From NCBI GenBank assembly GCA_964036045.1, contig OZ038400.1:14691079-14755078 (forward strand): a DNA stretch of 64,000 nt, read 5' to 3'. Below, piece by piece: positions 1-12,700 of the stretch. The notes beneath the pieces were generated by a model. The model was given only the letters and a program-made list of their open reading frames with translations, was not told the origin of the DNA and did not search any database. Position 1 is the first letter of the stretch. Each line of letters opens with the position of its first letter. Origin of the DNA: Eutreptiella sp. 'Long Island Sound 2002' (Eukaryota > Euglenozoa > Euglenophyceae > Eutreptiales > Eutreptiaceae). The translations under genes and the position numbers were made by a program.

Positions 1-271
1 AAATGGCTACTTTTGGCCCAACACTGCGTAGATTTGGGAGGGCACCTCCCGACTTGGCGCCACCGCCCCGGGCCGCCACCGTTGATTTTCCCGCTCAAAA
101 CTTGGACTTGGCAAGGGCACCAGCTAGGTTCCAAGAGTGCTACACGGGCAAAGGATCCGAAGCGTTGGGACGGAGCAATGGCCAAAACAACATGGTGACG
201 TGCTTGTTGTTGCTTGTTGTTGTTGTTGTTGTTGTTGCTTGTTAGCTAAATTGAAGGGGAAAGGGGTGTAG
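1..271 (+). repeat. 3' end of CTACACCCC-bounded repeat unit
   Basis: This is the right-hand end of a repeat unit whose other copies follow downstream. It shows the diagnostic order of blocks seen in every copy: a block resembling 'gggagggcacctcccgac', a 'ttggatttggcaagg' block, a run of TTG/CTTG triplets, then the terminal AAGGGGAGAGGGGTGTAG-like motif (here with A for G at one place). The TTG run translates as poly-valine or poly-leucine and is not evidence of a gene. It is cut by the window edge. Confidence 0.8.
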
Positions 272-302
272 TAATATATATATATATATATGTATATATA
301 TC
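272..302. repeat. TA microsatellite between repeat units
   Basis: A short (TA)n tract with one TG interruption lies exactly between the right terminus of one unit and the left terminus of the next. The same junction recurs at several other places in the window with very different TA lengths. Confidence 0.9.
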
Positions 303-309
303 CTCCAAT

Positions 310-1481
310 CTACACCCCTCTCCGCAACTCTAGGTGGCTCCACCATACGGCTCTAAGGTACAAGCAAAGGGCACAACGTGGTGCATACATGTGGTGGAAG
401 GGGCTAAACTCCATCACAACGAGCTCAAGATAGGCTCAAAACACTTGTTTGAGCATCCCAAATGGTCCGGTATCACTTTTGGAAAAACACGTTTTTGACC
501 CATTTTTGGTCGCAAAACGACCCGCTTCCAAGGCATTTTGGGATTTTGCATGGGCCAAAACGCGTCACCACGGGCTCAAAATGGGCTAAAACCACTTGTT
601 TGAGCATCTAGAATGGTCCGGTATCACTTTTGGAAAACCGCGTTTTTGACCCATTTTCCACCCGTTTTTGGTCCCAAAACGGCCCATTTTCAAGGCATTT
701 TGGGATTTTCTGTGGGCCAAAACACGCCACCAGGTGCTCAAAACGGCCCAAAAACACGTGTTTGAGCATCCTGAGTGGTCTGGGGACAACTTTGGAAAAA
801 ATCATTTTTTCCGCCCCAAGGACCCCGGTGGACCCACCGCTGGCCCCCGCCGTGCGCGGGCCGGGCTGCCCTCCGGCTCCACCAAGTGACCACAGGTACG
901 GGTGTCTAGGCGTCCGTTTGGGCGATTCTGCGGCTTGAAAACCACAAAAAGTGGGGGGTTGCGGATGGACTAGGTGCCCTCGGAATCGGATTTTGAGCCA
1001 CGTAGCCCAAGATACGGCCCGTGCTTGGTTTCGGGGTGCCGGTGCACATTGCGCAGATTTTGGGGCTTTTTGGGGCCTTTTTGGGCCGTTTCTCGGACAT
1101 ATCGTGGAGTTGAAGGGCACTAGAGGGCTCTTTAACACGGCAAAGTCAAGCCACACGTGGCTGGTAGCCACCCTTTCCCTTCGTTTGGGCGTTTCACGCG
1201 GGTTTGGGGGCTGTTTTGGGCGAAAACTGGCTCTTTTTGGCCCAAAACTACGCAGATTTGGGAGGGCACCTCCCGACCTGGCGCCACCGCCCCGGGCCGC
1301 CACCAGTGAGTTTCTGGCCCAAAGCTTGGATTTGGCAAGGCCACCACCTGGGCTCTAGGATGGCTAAGGTGGAGTCAAGCCCGAGGCGATGGGAAGGGGC
1401 AATGGCCAAAACAGAACGGTGACGTGTTGTTGTTGTTGTTGTTGTTGCTTGTTAGCTAAATTTAAGGGGAGAGGGGTGTAG
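310..1481 (+). repeat. Complete repeat unit 1 (TIR CTACACCCCTCTCC)
   Basis: The unit starts with CTACACCCCTCTCC and ends with the inverted form GGAGAGGGGTGTAG, flanked by TA-rich sequence, so it resembles a non-autonomous inverted-repeat element. The left half holds three tandem subrepeats of about 155-165 bp, each with the phrases 'cacttgtttgagcat', 'tcacttttggaaaa' and 'aaggcattttgggatttt'. The right half is single-copy within the unit. Long open frames exist on both strands but differ between copies and match nothing I recognise, so I do not call genes here. Confidence 0.8.
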
Positions 1482-1495
1482 TAATATCCTCTAAT

Positions 1496-2832
1496 CTACA
1501 CCCCTCTCCCATACTCTACGCGGCTCCACTCTAAGGTACGTGCCAAGTGTACAACTTGGTGCATACAGATAGCGGAAGGGACTCAACTTGATCAAAACGG
1601 GCTCAAAATGGGCTCAAAACACTTGTTTGTGCACCCCCAATGGTCCAAGATCACTTTTAGAAAAACGCGTTTTTGACCAATTTCACCCATTTTTGCTCCC
1701 AAAACGGCCCCTTTTCAAGGAATATTGGGATTTTCCATGGGCCAAAACCCGTCACCAGGGGCTCAAAATGGGCTAAAAACACTTGTTTGAGCATCCCAAA
1801 TGGTCCAGGATCACTTTTGGAAAAATGCGTTTTTGACCCATCTTTGACCCACTTTTGGTCCCAAAACGGCCATTTTCAAGGCATTTTGGGATTTTCCATG
1901 GGCCAAAACCCGTCCAAATGGGCTCAAAATGGGCTAAAAACACTTGTTTGAGCATCCCAAATGGTCCAAGATCACTTTTGGAAAAACGCGTTTTTGACCC
2001 ATTTTTGACGCATTTTTGGTCTTGAAACGGCCCATTTTCGCGGCATTTTGGGATTTTCTATAGCCCAAACGCGTCACCACGGGCTCAAAATGGGCTAAAA
2101 ACACCTGTTTGAGCATCCCGAGTGGTCTAGGAACAACTTTGGAAAAAATTATTTTTTTCGCCCCCGGGACCCTGGTGGACCCACCATTGGCCCCCGCCGT
2201 GCGCGGGCCGGGCTGCCCTCCGGCTCCACCAAGTGACCACTTGTACGGGGGTCTAGGCGTCTCGTTGGGCGATTTTGCGGCTTGGAAACCACAAAAAGTG
2301 GGGGGTTGCGGGTGGACTAGGTGCCCTCGGAATCGGATTTTGAGCCACGTAGCCCAAGATACGGCCCGTGCTTGGTTTCGGGGTGCCGGTGCACATTGCG
2401 CAGATTTTGGGGCTTTTTGGCGCCTTTTTGGACCGTTTCTCGGACATAGCGTGGAGTTGAAGGGCACTAGAGGGCTCTTTAACACGGCGAAGTCAAGCCG
2501 CACGTGGCTGGTAGCCACCCTTTCCCTTCGTTTGGGCGTTTCACGCGGGTTTGGGGGCTGTTTTGGGCGAAAACTGGCTCTTTTTGGCCCAAAACTACGC
2601 AGATTTGGGAGGGCACCTCCCGACTTGGCGCCCCCGCCCCGGGGTGCCCCCGGTGACTTTTTGGCTCAAAACTTGGTTTTGGCAAGGCCATCACCTAGGC
2701 TCCCGGATGGCTAGAGTAGAGTAGAGCCCGGAGCGATGAAGCGGAGCAATGGCCAAAACAGAAAGGAGAAGTGCTTGTTGCTTGTTGCTTGTTGTTGCTT
2801 GCTTGCTTGTTAGCTAGATTTAAGGGGAGAGG
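1496..2832 (+). repeat. Repeat unit 2, right terminus truncated
   Basis: Same block order as the preceding unit, starting with CTACACCCCTCTCC after a very short TA spacer. It carries about four of the ~160-bp subrepeats, one more than its neighbour, so subrepeat number varies between units. The right terminal motif breaks off after GGGGAGAGG and runs straight into the middle of another copy, which marks a deletion or recombination junction at about 2832. Confidence 0.8.
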
Positions 2833-3709
2833 CGATCACTTTTGGAAAAACACGTTTTTGACCCATTTTTGACTCATTTTTGGTCTTGAAACGGCCCATT
2901 TTCAAGGCATTTTGGGATTTTCCATGGCCCATAACGCGCCAACAAGGGGCTCAAAACGGGCTAAAAACACTTGTTTGAGCATCCCAAGTGGTCTAGGAAC
3001 AACTTTGAAAAAAATGATTTTTTTCGCCCCGGGGACCCCGGTGGACCCACCGTTGGCCCCAACTGTGCGCGGGCTGTGCTACCCTCCGGATCCACCAAGT
3101 GACCACTGGTACGGGGGTTTAGGTGGCTCGTTGGGCGATTCTGAGGCTTGGGAACCACAAAAAGTGGGGGGTTGCGGGTGGACTAGGTGCCCTCGGAAAC
3201 GGATTTTGAGCCAAGTAGCCCAAGATACGGCCCGTTCTTGGTTTTGGGCCTCTTTGACACCAAAACCGCACATTCAGGCCATTTTTGGCCATTTTTGGGC
3301 CGTTTCTCGGACATATCGTGGACCCAGAGGGCAAGAAAGGGCTCCTGGTCACGGGGCAATCGAGGCGCACGTGGAGTGTACAAACCGTTTCCCGGCATTT
3401 GCCCGTTTTGACTGAGTTTTGAGGCCGTTTCGGGCCAAAAAAAGGCTGTTTTGGGGCACAAAATGCGCAGTCTTGGGAGGGCACCTCCAAACTTGGAGCC
3501 CCCGCCCCGGGGCGCCACCGGTGAGTTTTTGGCTGAAAACTTGGATTTGGCAAGGGCACCACCTAGGCTCTAGGATGGCTAGAGTAGAGTAGAGGCCGGA
3601 GCGATGAGGCTGAGCAATGGCCAAAACAGAAAGGAGAAGTGCTTGCTTGCTTGCTTGTTGCTTGCTTGCTTGTTGCTTGTTAGCTATATTTAAGGGCAGA
3701 GGGGTGTAG
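2833..3709 (+). repeat. Repeat unit 3, left-truncated
   Basis: This copy begins abruptly inside a ~160-bp subrepeat ('cgatcacttttgg') and continues to the normal right terminus ending GGGGTGTAG. The left third of the unit is missing. A middle segment (about 3250-3420) differs from units 1 and 2 and matches the minus-oriented copy around 4680-4860, so at least two subfamilies of the unit are present. Confidence 0.8.
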
Positions 3710-3715
3710 TAATAT

Positions 3716-4378
3716 GGTATATATGCCAACTTTAGCCCCCCCCCCCGTTTAGCCCCCCCCCCCCCCCTTTGGGGGTCCGGAGGACCCCTCGGGACGGGCG
3801 CATAGCGCCCGGGCGGGGGCCGTAGGCCCCCAATATGCAAGAATATGCACATTACACACCGAATGCTACTCCGTTTACCCTTATGCCCCTCCTGTTTACC
3901 CTCCGACCATGAGAAGTGCGGTACATACACAAGTCGGTGCACACAAAAGGCGGTCTGTAGCAGTGCAGGAGTCTTGTTATTTAAGGGGGGGTGCGGGGGT
4001 CTCCCCCACATCGAGCGCAGCGAGCCGTAGCGTGTGAAGGAATGGCGGTTCACACGAGACACTAAATGCCACTTTGTTTACCCCCCGACCATGAGAATTG
4101 TGCTGCATACACCAGGCGGTGCACACGAAAGGCGGTAGCAGTGCTGGAATCTTGTTATTTGAGGGGGGGTGCAGGGGTCTCCCCCGCATGGAGCGCAGCG
4201 AGCCGTAGCGTGCGAAGGAATAGCGGTGCACACGGGAGTGAAATATGCATATTCTGGCATATTGGGTGCCTTTGGCCCAACACGGGGCGCCACACGCCCG
4301 TCCCGGAGGGTGCTCCGGACCCCTGGGGGGGGGGGCTAAAAATGAGGGGGGGGGCCTAAAGTTGGCATAAGCCATATT
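3716..4378. mobile_element. MITE-like element 1 with poly-C terminal inverted repeats
   Basis: The two ends are imperfect inverted repeats of more than 100 bp. From outside inwards each has TATGCCAACTTTAG, a run of C, GTTTAG or TTTTTAG, a second run of C, GGGGTCCGGAG, then GGGACGGGCG and an AATATGC(A/C)AGAATATGCA block. The centre holds two direct copies of a ~170-bp module containing 'gcggtctgtagcagtg' and 'gagcgcagcgagccgtagcg'. No transposase frame is visible, so it would be non-autonomous. It sits at the TA junction between a plus-oriented and a minus-oriented repeat unit. Confidence 0.7.
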
Positions 4379-4380
4379 AC

Positions 4381-5220
4381 CACACCCCTCTCCCCTTAAA
4401 TCTAGCTAACAAGCAACAAGCAACAAGCAAGCAACAAGCAAGCAACAAGCAACAAGCACTTCTCCTTTCCGTTTTGGCCATTGCTCCGCCTCATCGCTCC
4501 GGCCTCTACTTCATCCTGGCCATCTTGGAGCCTAGGTGGTGGCCTTGCCAAATCCAAATTTTCAGCCAAAAACTCACCGGTGGCGCCCCGGGGCGGGGGC
4601 GCCAAGTCGGGAGGTGCCCTCCCAAGACTGCGCATTTTGTGCCCCAAAACAGCCTTTTTTGGCCCAAAACGGCCCCGAAACCCGGTCATGACGGCCAAAC
4701 GAAGGCAAACATTCCCTGCAATCCACGTGCGCCACCATTGCCGCGTGAACAAAGAGTCCTTTCTTGCCCTCCAGCTCCACGATATGTCCGACAAACGGCC
4801 CAAAAATGGCCAAAAATGGCCTAACTGTGCGTTATTTGTGTCCAACACAGCCAAAACCAAGAAGGGACCGTATCTTGGGTTACGTGGCTGAAAACCAATT
4901 TCCGAGGGCACCTAGCCCACCCGCAACCCCCCACTTTTTGTGGTTTCCAAGCCTCACAATCGCCCAACGAGATCCCTACACCCTCGTACCAGTGGTCACT
5001 TGGTGGAGCCGAAGGGCAGCACATCCCGCGCACAGTGGGGGCGAACAGTGGGTCCACCGGGGTCCCCGGGGCGAAAAAAATGATTTTTTTCAAAGTTATT
5101 CCTAGACCACTTGGGATGCTCAAACAAGTGTTTTTGGCCCGTTCTGAGCCCATGGTGGCGCGTTTTGGGCCATGGAAAATCCCAAAATGCCTTGAAAATG
5201 GGCCGTTTTGGAACCAAAAT
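4381..5220 (-). repeat. Repeat unit 4, inverted orientation
   Basis: This is the same unit read on the minus strand: the terminal ACACCCCTCTCCCCTTAAAT comes first on the plus strand, then the CAAG/CAACAAG run, then the other blocks in reverse order. The segment near 4680-4860 belongs to the subfamily seen in unit 3. Near 5221 the sequence jumps back and repeats the phrase 'aaaaatggcctaact', so the unit is fused to a second partial copy. Confidence 0.75.
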
Positions 5221-5812
5221 TGGCTCAAAAATGGCCTAACTTTGCGTTTTTTGTGTCCAACACAGCCAAAACCAAGAAGGGACCGTATCTTGGGTTACGT
5301 GGCTCAAAATCCAATTTCCGAGGGCACCTACTCCACTCGCAACCCCCCTCTTTTTGTGGTTTTCAAGCCTCAGAATCGCCCAACGAGATCCCTAGACCCC
5401 CGTACCAGTGGTCACTTCGTGTAGCCGGAGGGCAGCACAGCCCGCGCACAGGGGGGGCGAACAGTGGGTCCACCGGGGTCCCCGGGGCGAAAAAAATAAT
5501 TTTTTCCAAAGTTATTCCTAGACCACTTGGGATGCTCAAGCAAGTGTTTTTGGCCCGTTTTGAGCCCGTGGTGGCGCGTGTTGGGCCACGGAAAATCCCA
5601 AAATGCCTTGAAAATAGGCCGTTTTGCGACCAAAAATGGCTCAAAAATGGATCAGAAACGCGTTTTCCTAAAAGTGATCCTGGACCATTTGGGATGCTCA
5701 AACAAGTGTATTTGACCCGTTTAGAGCCCGTGGTGCCGCATTTTGGCCCATGGAAAATCTCAAAATGCCTTGAAAAGGGGCCGGTTCAACACCAAAAATG
5801 GGTCAAAACTAC
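5221..5812 (-). repeat. Repeat unit 5, partial, inverted orientation
   Basis: A partial minus-oriented copy directly joined to the preceding one. It starts in the middle of the unit and holds two of the ~160-bp subrepeats before running into the terminus of the next unit. No gene is supported. Confidence 0.7.
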
Positions 5813-5820
5813 AGGGGTTA

Positions 5821-6991
5821 CTACACCCCTCTCCCCTTAAATCTAGCTAACAAGCAAGCAAGCAACAACAAGCACTTCTCCTTTCCGTTTTGGTCATTGC
5901 TCCGCCTCATCGCTCCGGGCTCTACTCTACTCTAGCCATCCTGGAGGCTAGGTGGTGGCCTTGCCAAATCCAAGTTTTGAGCCAAAAACTCACCTGTGGC
6001 GGCCCGGGGCGCGGACGCCAAGTTGGGAGGTCCCCTCCCAAATCTGCGCAGTTTTGAGCCAAAAACAGCCATTTTTCGCCCAAAATAGCCCCCTAACCCG
6101 CGCGAAACGCCCATACGAAGGGAAACGGTGGCTACACTGCACGTGCGGTTCGACTTCGCCGTGTCAAAGAGCCCTCTAGTGCCCTTCAACTCCACGATAT
6201 GTCCGAGAAACGGCCCAAAAAGGCCCCAAAAAGCCCCAAAATCTGCGCTATGTGCACCAACACCCCAAAACCAAGCACGGGCCGTATCTTGGGCTACGTG
6301 GCTCAAAACCGAATTCCGAGGGCACCTAGTCCACCCGCAACCCCCCACTTTTTGTGGTTTCCAAGCCTCAGAACTGCCCAGCGAGACGCCTAGACCCCCG
6401 TACAAGTGGTCACTTGGTGCAGCCGGAGGGCAGCCCGGCATGCGCACGGCGGGGGCAAGCGGTGGGTCCACCAGGGTCCCCGGGTCGAAAAAACTGATTT
6501 TTTCCAAACTTGTTCCTAGACCACTTGGGATGCTCAAACAAGTGTTTTTAGCCCATTTTGAGCCCGTGGTGACGCGTTTTGGGCCATGGAAAATCCCAAA
6601 ATGCCTTGAAAATGGGCCGTTTTGGGACCAAAAGTGGGTCAAAATGGGTCAAAACCGCGTTTTTCCAAAAGTGATCCTGGACCATTTGGGATGCTCGCAC
6701 AAGTGTTTTTAGCCCATTTTTAGCCCATTTGGACGGGTTTTGGCCCATAGAAATTTCCAAAATCATTTGAAAAGGGGCCGTTTTGGGAGCAAAAATGGGT
6801 GAAAAATTGGTCAAAAACGCGTTTTTCCAAAAGTGATCTTGGACCTCTGGGCGTGCACAAGCAAGTGTTTTTAGCCCACTTTGAGCCCCTTTTGATCAAG
6901 TTCAGTCCCTTCCGCTACGTGTATGCACCAAGTTCTACCCTTCGCACGTACCTTAGAGTGGAGCCACGTAGAGTATGGGAGAGGGGTGTAG
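5821..6991 (-). repeat. Repeat unit 6, complete, inverted orientation
   Basis: A full-length minus-oriented copy, bounded by CTACACCCCTCTCC at the left and GAGAGGGGTGTAG at the right. It is close in block order and length to unit 1. Together with unit 1 it defines the terminal inverted repeat of the family. Confidence 0.8.
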
Positions 6992-6997
6992 ATTAGA

Positions 6998-7792
<795 letters not shown>

Positions 7793-7824
7793 ATATATAT
7801 ATATATATATATATATCCTCCAAT

Positions 7825-9024
7825 ATACACCCCTCTCCCAACTCTAGGTGGCTCCACCACACGGCTCTAAGCTACGTGCGAAGGGCACAACGTGGTGCAT
7901 ACATGTGGTGGAAGGGGCTAAACTCGGTCAAAACGGGCTCAAAATGGGCTAAAAACACTTGTTTTAGCATCTCAAATGGTCCGGGATCACTTGTGGAAAA
8001 ACGCGTTTTTGACCCATTTTTGACCCCATTTTGGTCCCAAAATGGCCCATTTCCAAGGCATTTGCGGATTTTCCATGGGCCCAAACCCGTCGCCACGGGC
8101 TCAAAATGGGCTAAAACCACTTGTTTGAGCATCATAAATGGTCCAGGATCACTATTGGAAAAACACGTTTTTGACCCATTTTTGACCCATTTTTGGTCCC
8201 AAAACGGCCCATTTTCAAGGCATTTTGGGATTTTCCATGGCCCAAAACGCGCCACCACAGGCTCAAAACGGGCTAAAAACACTTGTTTGAGCATCCCAAG
8301 TGGTCTAGGAACAACTTTGGGAAAAATGATTTTTTTCACCCTGGGGACCCCGGTGGACCCACCGTTGGCCCCCACTGTGCCTGGGCTGGCCGGCCCTCCG
8401 GCTGCACCAAGTGACCACTGGTACAGGGGTCTACGTGTCTCGTTGGGCGATTCAAGCTTGGAAACCACAAAAAGTGGGGGGTTGCGGGTGGACTAGGTGC
8501 CCTCGGAATTCGTTTTCGAGCCACATAGCCCAAGATACGGCCCGTTCTTGGTTTCGGGGTGCTGGTTCACATTGCGCAGTTTTTGGGGCTTTTTGGCGCC
8601 TTTTTGGGCCGTTTCTCGGACACATCGTGGAGTTAGAGGGCACCAAAGGTCCCTTGGTCACGAGAAGGTCAAGCCGCACGTGCAGTGTAGCAGCCGTTTG
8701 CCTTCGTTTGGCTGTTTTGAACCCTGACTAGGGCTGTTTTGGGCGAAAAATGGCTGTTTTGGGCCCAAAACTGCGCAGATTTGGGAGGGCACCTCCCAAC
8801 TTGGCGCCCCCGCTGCGGGCCGCCACCGGTGGGTTTTTGGCTCAAAACTTGGATTTGGCAAGGCCACCACCCAGGCCCTAGGATGGCTAGAGTAGAGTAG
8901 AGCCCGGAGCGATGAGGCTGAGCAATGGCCAAAACAGAAAAGAAGTGCTTGTTGCTTGTTGCTTGTTGCTTGTTGCTTGCTTGTTGCTTGGTTTTTAGCT
9001 AGATTCAAGGGGAGAGGGGTGTAG
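7825..9024 (+). repeat. Repeat unit 7, complete, plus orientation
   Basis: A further complete copy with two ~160-bp subrepeats, left terminus (A)TACACCCCTCTCC and right terminus GGGGAGAGGGGTGTAG. The orientation switches back to plus across MITE-like element 2, so the two MITEs bracket the inverted block of units 4-6. Confidence 0.8.
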
Positions 9025-9348
<324 letters not shown>

Positions 9349-9370
9349 TCTAATCTACACCCCTCTCCTA

Positions 9371-9546
9371 AACGACACCCGGGTTCATCATGTGGGAGGC
9401 GAGCACAAGGTGGAGGTGGAGGTTAATGGGCATTTTATCCGCTAAGAAAGAGCCCGTTTGTACGTATGTCCATCAAACCGCAATGTACAGTAACTGTGTG
9501 GCAGTGTTGGAGGAACGAGGCACAGTTGGCAAAACACGTGAAGGAA
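9371..9546. other. Helitron 3'-side non-coding segment
   Basis: Between the split repeat unit and the last recognisable Helitron reading frame. The stretch near 9580-9625 ('gtaacccttgctcccaagg' followed by 'agacatgg') is a degenerate match to the ~200-bp tandem unit found at the other end of the element. Nothing else is recognised. Confidence 0.4.
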
Positions 9547-10090
9547 TTACTTGCGAGTCTCGTGGTAATCACTTCTCAGAAACAGTTGTAACCCTTGCTC
9601 CCAAGGTTTAGACATGGCATGAGGGGTTGTTTGCACAATACGGCCACCACCAGGGATGCCTTGATGATCCTTGTCATCGTTCATTTGCCATTTGGTAAAG
9701 GGAAGAAATTCCCTTGCCATCTTGAAAAATTGTAAAGGACATCCCACGGCAATCTTTGTTTGCTCAAAGTATGTTACATCTGCGGCCACGTCTATAATGA
9801 AGGTGTGAATGAGGTCGGCTTGCACTTGTGGGGCATTGTCGCCTGTGATTTGGCTTGTGAGGGATGGTGTTGAAAGCACATGGCACCAAGTGCAAATGTT
9901 GGAAGAGATGTTTGAGCCATGGGTGTGGGTGGTTTGATCACATGTCCCATGCTGCGGAAGCAATCCGTACAAGTGAGTGAGGAGATTGTGGTGGAATGCG
10001 GAACGGCATTTGGTGAAGAAGGAGTTGTATAGAGCTTGGACCAACTGTACTGTAAGTGTGTAACGCTTATTTTGACGGGTGAGAGTCTTG
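9547..10090 (-). pseudogene. Helitron C-terminal remnant
   Basis: Downstream of the helicase frame a minus-strand frame stays open (R-K-T-L-T-R-Q-N-K-R-Y-T-L... to the stop near 9547). It contains His/Cys-rich stretches (HLYGLLPQHGTCDQ, CTWCH) but no domain I recognise. It continues the same gene after a frameshift and in-frame stop near 10090-10110, so it is best read as the decayed C-terminus of the Rep-helicase protein. Confidence 0.4.
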
Positions 10091-10107
10091 CGGCAGTTTC
10101 ATGGGAT

Positions 10108-11169
10108 CTACCGTAGAATCTCCCTCTCCCAGTCATATAGTTGGTGGCATTCTACATTGTGAAAGACCGCAGCATCCATGCTGTCAATAAGGGACTGGTA
10201 TTGCCGAACATCGGGTACAGGAAAGGCCAATATATTGGTAAACAACCAGCTACAGTCGGGCAGAAGGATGCGTCCAAATTTCACCGTGAAGTATGAATTG
10301 AAATGATTGTGAAGGGATGCTTGAATGGATGACATGATGGTGTCGTGATAGAGGGTACCGTGCATACAGCAATCGTTCATGGGAGACCATTGACAAATGA
10401 CCCAATCATTGGACAAAATGGAACATGTGTTGTCCACGAATTTGGGCAAGGCCGCAAGTGTGTGTACGCGGGTGGTGGGCAATGAAGCGTTTTGTTCCAT
10501 TGCCTCCAAGGCCTCAAATAGTGGGCGAATCTGTTGATGCACTTTCCATTTCGCGATTTCACCAATAATGATCAATGCCTGACGGGCGCGCGAACAGGCG
10601 ACGTACTGTCGTGTGGTTTCGGTAAAGAAACCTGGATGAATGGAAGCCAAGGTTAGTATCACGACATCGGCTTGACTTCCCTGGAACCTACCTAAAGTGT
10701 CAATGGCGGGCACGGACTCATGGGATGAAAACAGCGCTTTGTTCAAGCGATTTTGCTCGTAGTGATTGCTAATGATAGCAACACTGCCTTTTGGCCAATT
10801 GTTCTGTGCGTAATGCAAGACGTCATTCACGTGGCGAGCTGCAATACTTGAAAACGCGGAAGTTGCAACACGAGGTTGGAATGCAGAACAGGTAAGATTG
10901 AAAAGTTCATCGACTGGGACAAATGCAGCATTGGCTGATGTGTCGATAAGTTTGATGCATGAATTGTTTGGTAGTGTGTAAGAGGGCTCTTGTCCTCCTA
11001 CCGACCCGACCATAAGTCCGCAAAAAAATGTATTGATGAAATCCGTCAAGCGCTTGTTCATTCTATGTTGCTCTATGATGGGATCGCAGTTCGCCTTCGC
11101 AGAATTCATTTTTTTTCCACCTCGTCCGTGAATGTCTTCTCCAACTTTTCTGGTGGTGATGGCCACCAA
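10108..11169 (-). pseudogene. Helitron helicase remnant, UPF1-like SF1 C-terminal half
   Basis: The frame holds the C-terminal motifs of a superfamily 1B helicase of the UPF1 type: an IEQHRMNKRLTDFINTFF block (compare the QYRMH motif), then VAIISNHYEQ, DTLGRFQGSQADVVILTLA (motif V region) and QYVACSRARQALIIIGE (motif VI). Motifs I, Ia, II and III, including Walker A and B, are absent: the frame begins directly at the QYRMH-like block. Canonical Helitrons carry a PIF1-type helicase, whose motif VI region reads differently. The frame overlaps the upstream Rep frame at an A8 run (11109-11116), so the gene is frame-broken and internally deleted. Confidence 0.65.
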
Positions 11170-12700
11170 TATGGTCGATTGCCCTCATCGGGGCGTACAT
11201 TGGCTTGAAAACGATCTCCGCTCACTGCATCATCAGAATCGCTAGAACGAGAATCATATGCAAAGTCCTCTGCTGGATTGATTGCTATAGCAGTGGAGCC
11301 TCCAGGTTCACGTTGTGATCGACGATAATAGGGATAGTAGTCGGGGTACTTGATGGGGGTGGCAGCAATGGGGCGTTCCAAATAGTGGTCATAGCGATCC
11401 AAATACCAAACGTCTGTGGACGTATCTTCGTCTGGGAGATGCTTTCGACGCTTGAGCCGTCCTAATTTAGGCCATGGATCTGTAGGAATACATACCACCT
11501 CTCGGCTACCTCGACATTGATGGATTCCTAAGAGCATCATGCCGTTCTCCATGCGTCCCAATGAACGCAACTTGAGCAAACGCTCCACATCGCTTGCATC
11601 AGGCGAGATGTTGATGGGCACCGTCAATGACTTTGCTGGCTGTGTGAGATATTTGGCGAGATATAATTCCCAACCCGCAGATGTTATTCGTTGCACATTA
11701 TTTTGGCACCGGAGCCGAACCAACAAACGGCGATTGTGCGGAAGAACACATGCATCTTCGGCTTCATATCTGCGATAAAGCAAGGGGACTACACTGTCAT
11801 CCAATTCTTCTCTCTCCTGCGGCACACTAAAGGGATAACCTGACTTGCACTTGGTGCATACACGCCCACGACCAATATTGAAACACTTGTCGGGGTAGCA
11901 TTGATGCACCATGTTGCACTCCTTGTACAGATCCCGTAGGTATGCTGTGAATTTTGGTTCAGAGCCGTCACTTTCACGGGGCATTGTTGCGCAAACCACA
12001 TCGTCCGGGATGCTGTTGGCTTCACACCATACCACGCCATGCAAATGCACCCGGCCTCGCTCTTGATATTCAAATCGAAACCAATGATCCCGCACCTTTC
12101 CAAATGGACCATTTTTGTCAATAGCCAAGAACTCCCGCTTGAATATCTCCACCCGCTTGTGAAACGCCACACAAGCCTCCATATCGTGGCCATCTTGGAT
12201 TGGCTTGTTTGGCCCTGTGTTCTTGGGGTATTCTCCAGGCCACACAGCTCCTGCACGGCACCCTTTTTGCACAGCAGCTTGCAAATCGGCCCAGTTGTCA
12301 TTCATGGTCAACGTGATGAAAAGTTCCGCTTTGCCAAGTTCACGACTCATGGCTGTAAGATCTAAATGTCGCGAGGCCCAATAAGAAAGGGTTCCAACCA
12401 ATTTTGAGGGTACATAAGTTCCATACCGATAATACGGGTTGAGCTCGGCCGTACCTTTATCGGTCCCCTCGCGCTCCAGATTGTGGTTCATAGAATTTAC
12501 ACCGTCTTGGTAGCATGCACGCTGCTTTTTTCCTTGACTGGTAGCTGGAGTTGATGGCGGTGTTGTTGACGTTGATGCATACTGGGAACGAGATGGAGGT
12601 TGTTGGGTGCTATGGGTTGCGGATTGTGAAGATTGACTCGGTTGGGTGCATTGACTTCCTTGCGGACACTCCGAGGACGTGTGTGGTGATTGTGAGGTAG
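11106..12700 (-). pseudogene. Helitron Rep domain (Helitron-like N / HUH nuclease)
   Basis: Rolling-circle replication initiator of a Helitron. Counting from the methionine codon at 12491, residues 149-155 read HLHGVVW, the HUH metal-binding motif. Residues 277-281 read YLAKY and could supply the paired catalytic tyrosines. Between them a Cys/His cluster (HQCYPDKCFN...CTKC) and the YRRYEAEDACVLPHNRRLL block fit Helitron Rep proteins. The frame is open upstream of that methionine to about 12700 through a Ser/Thr/Gln-rich linker, so the methionine is unlikely to be the real start. The frame meets the upstream frame at an A7 run (12702-12708) and the helicase frame at an A8 run. Confidence 0.75.
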
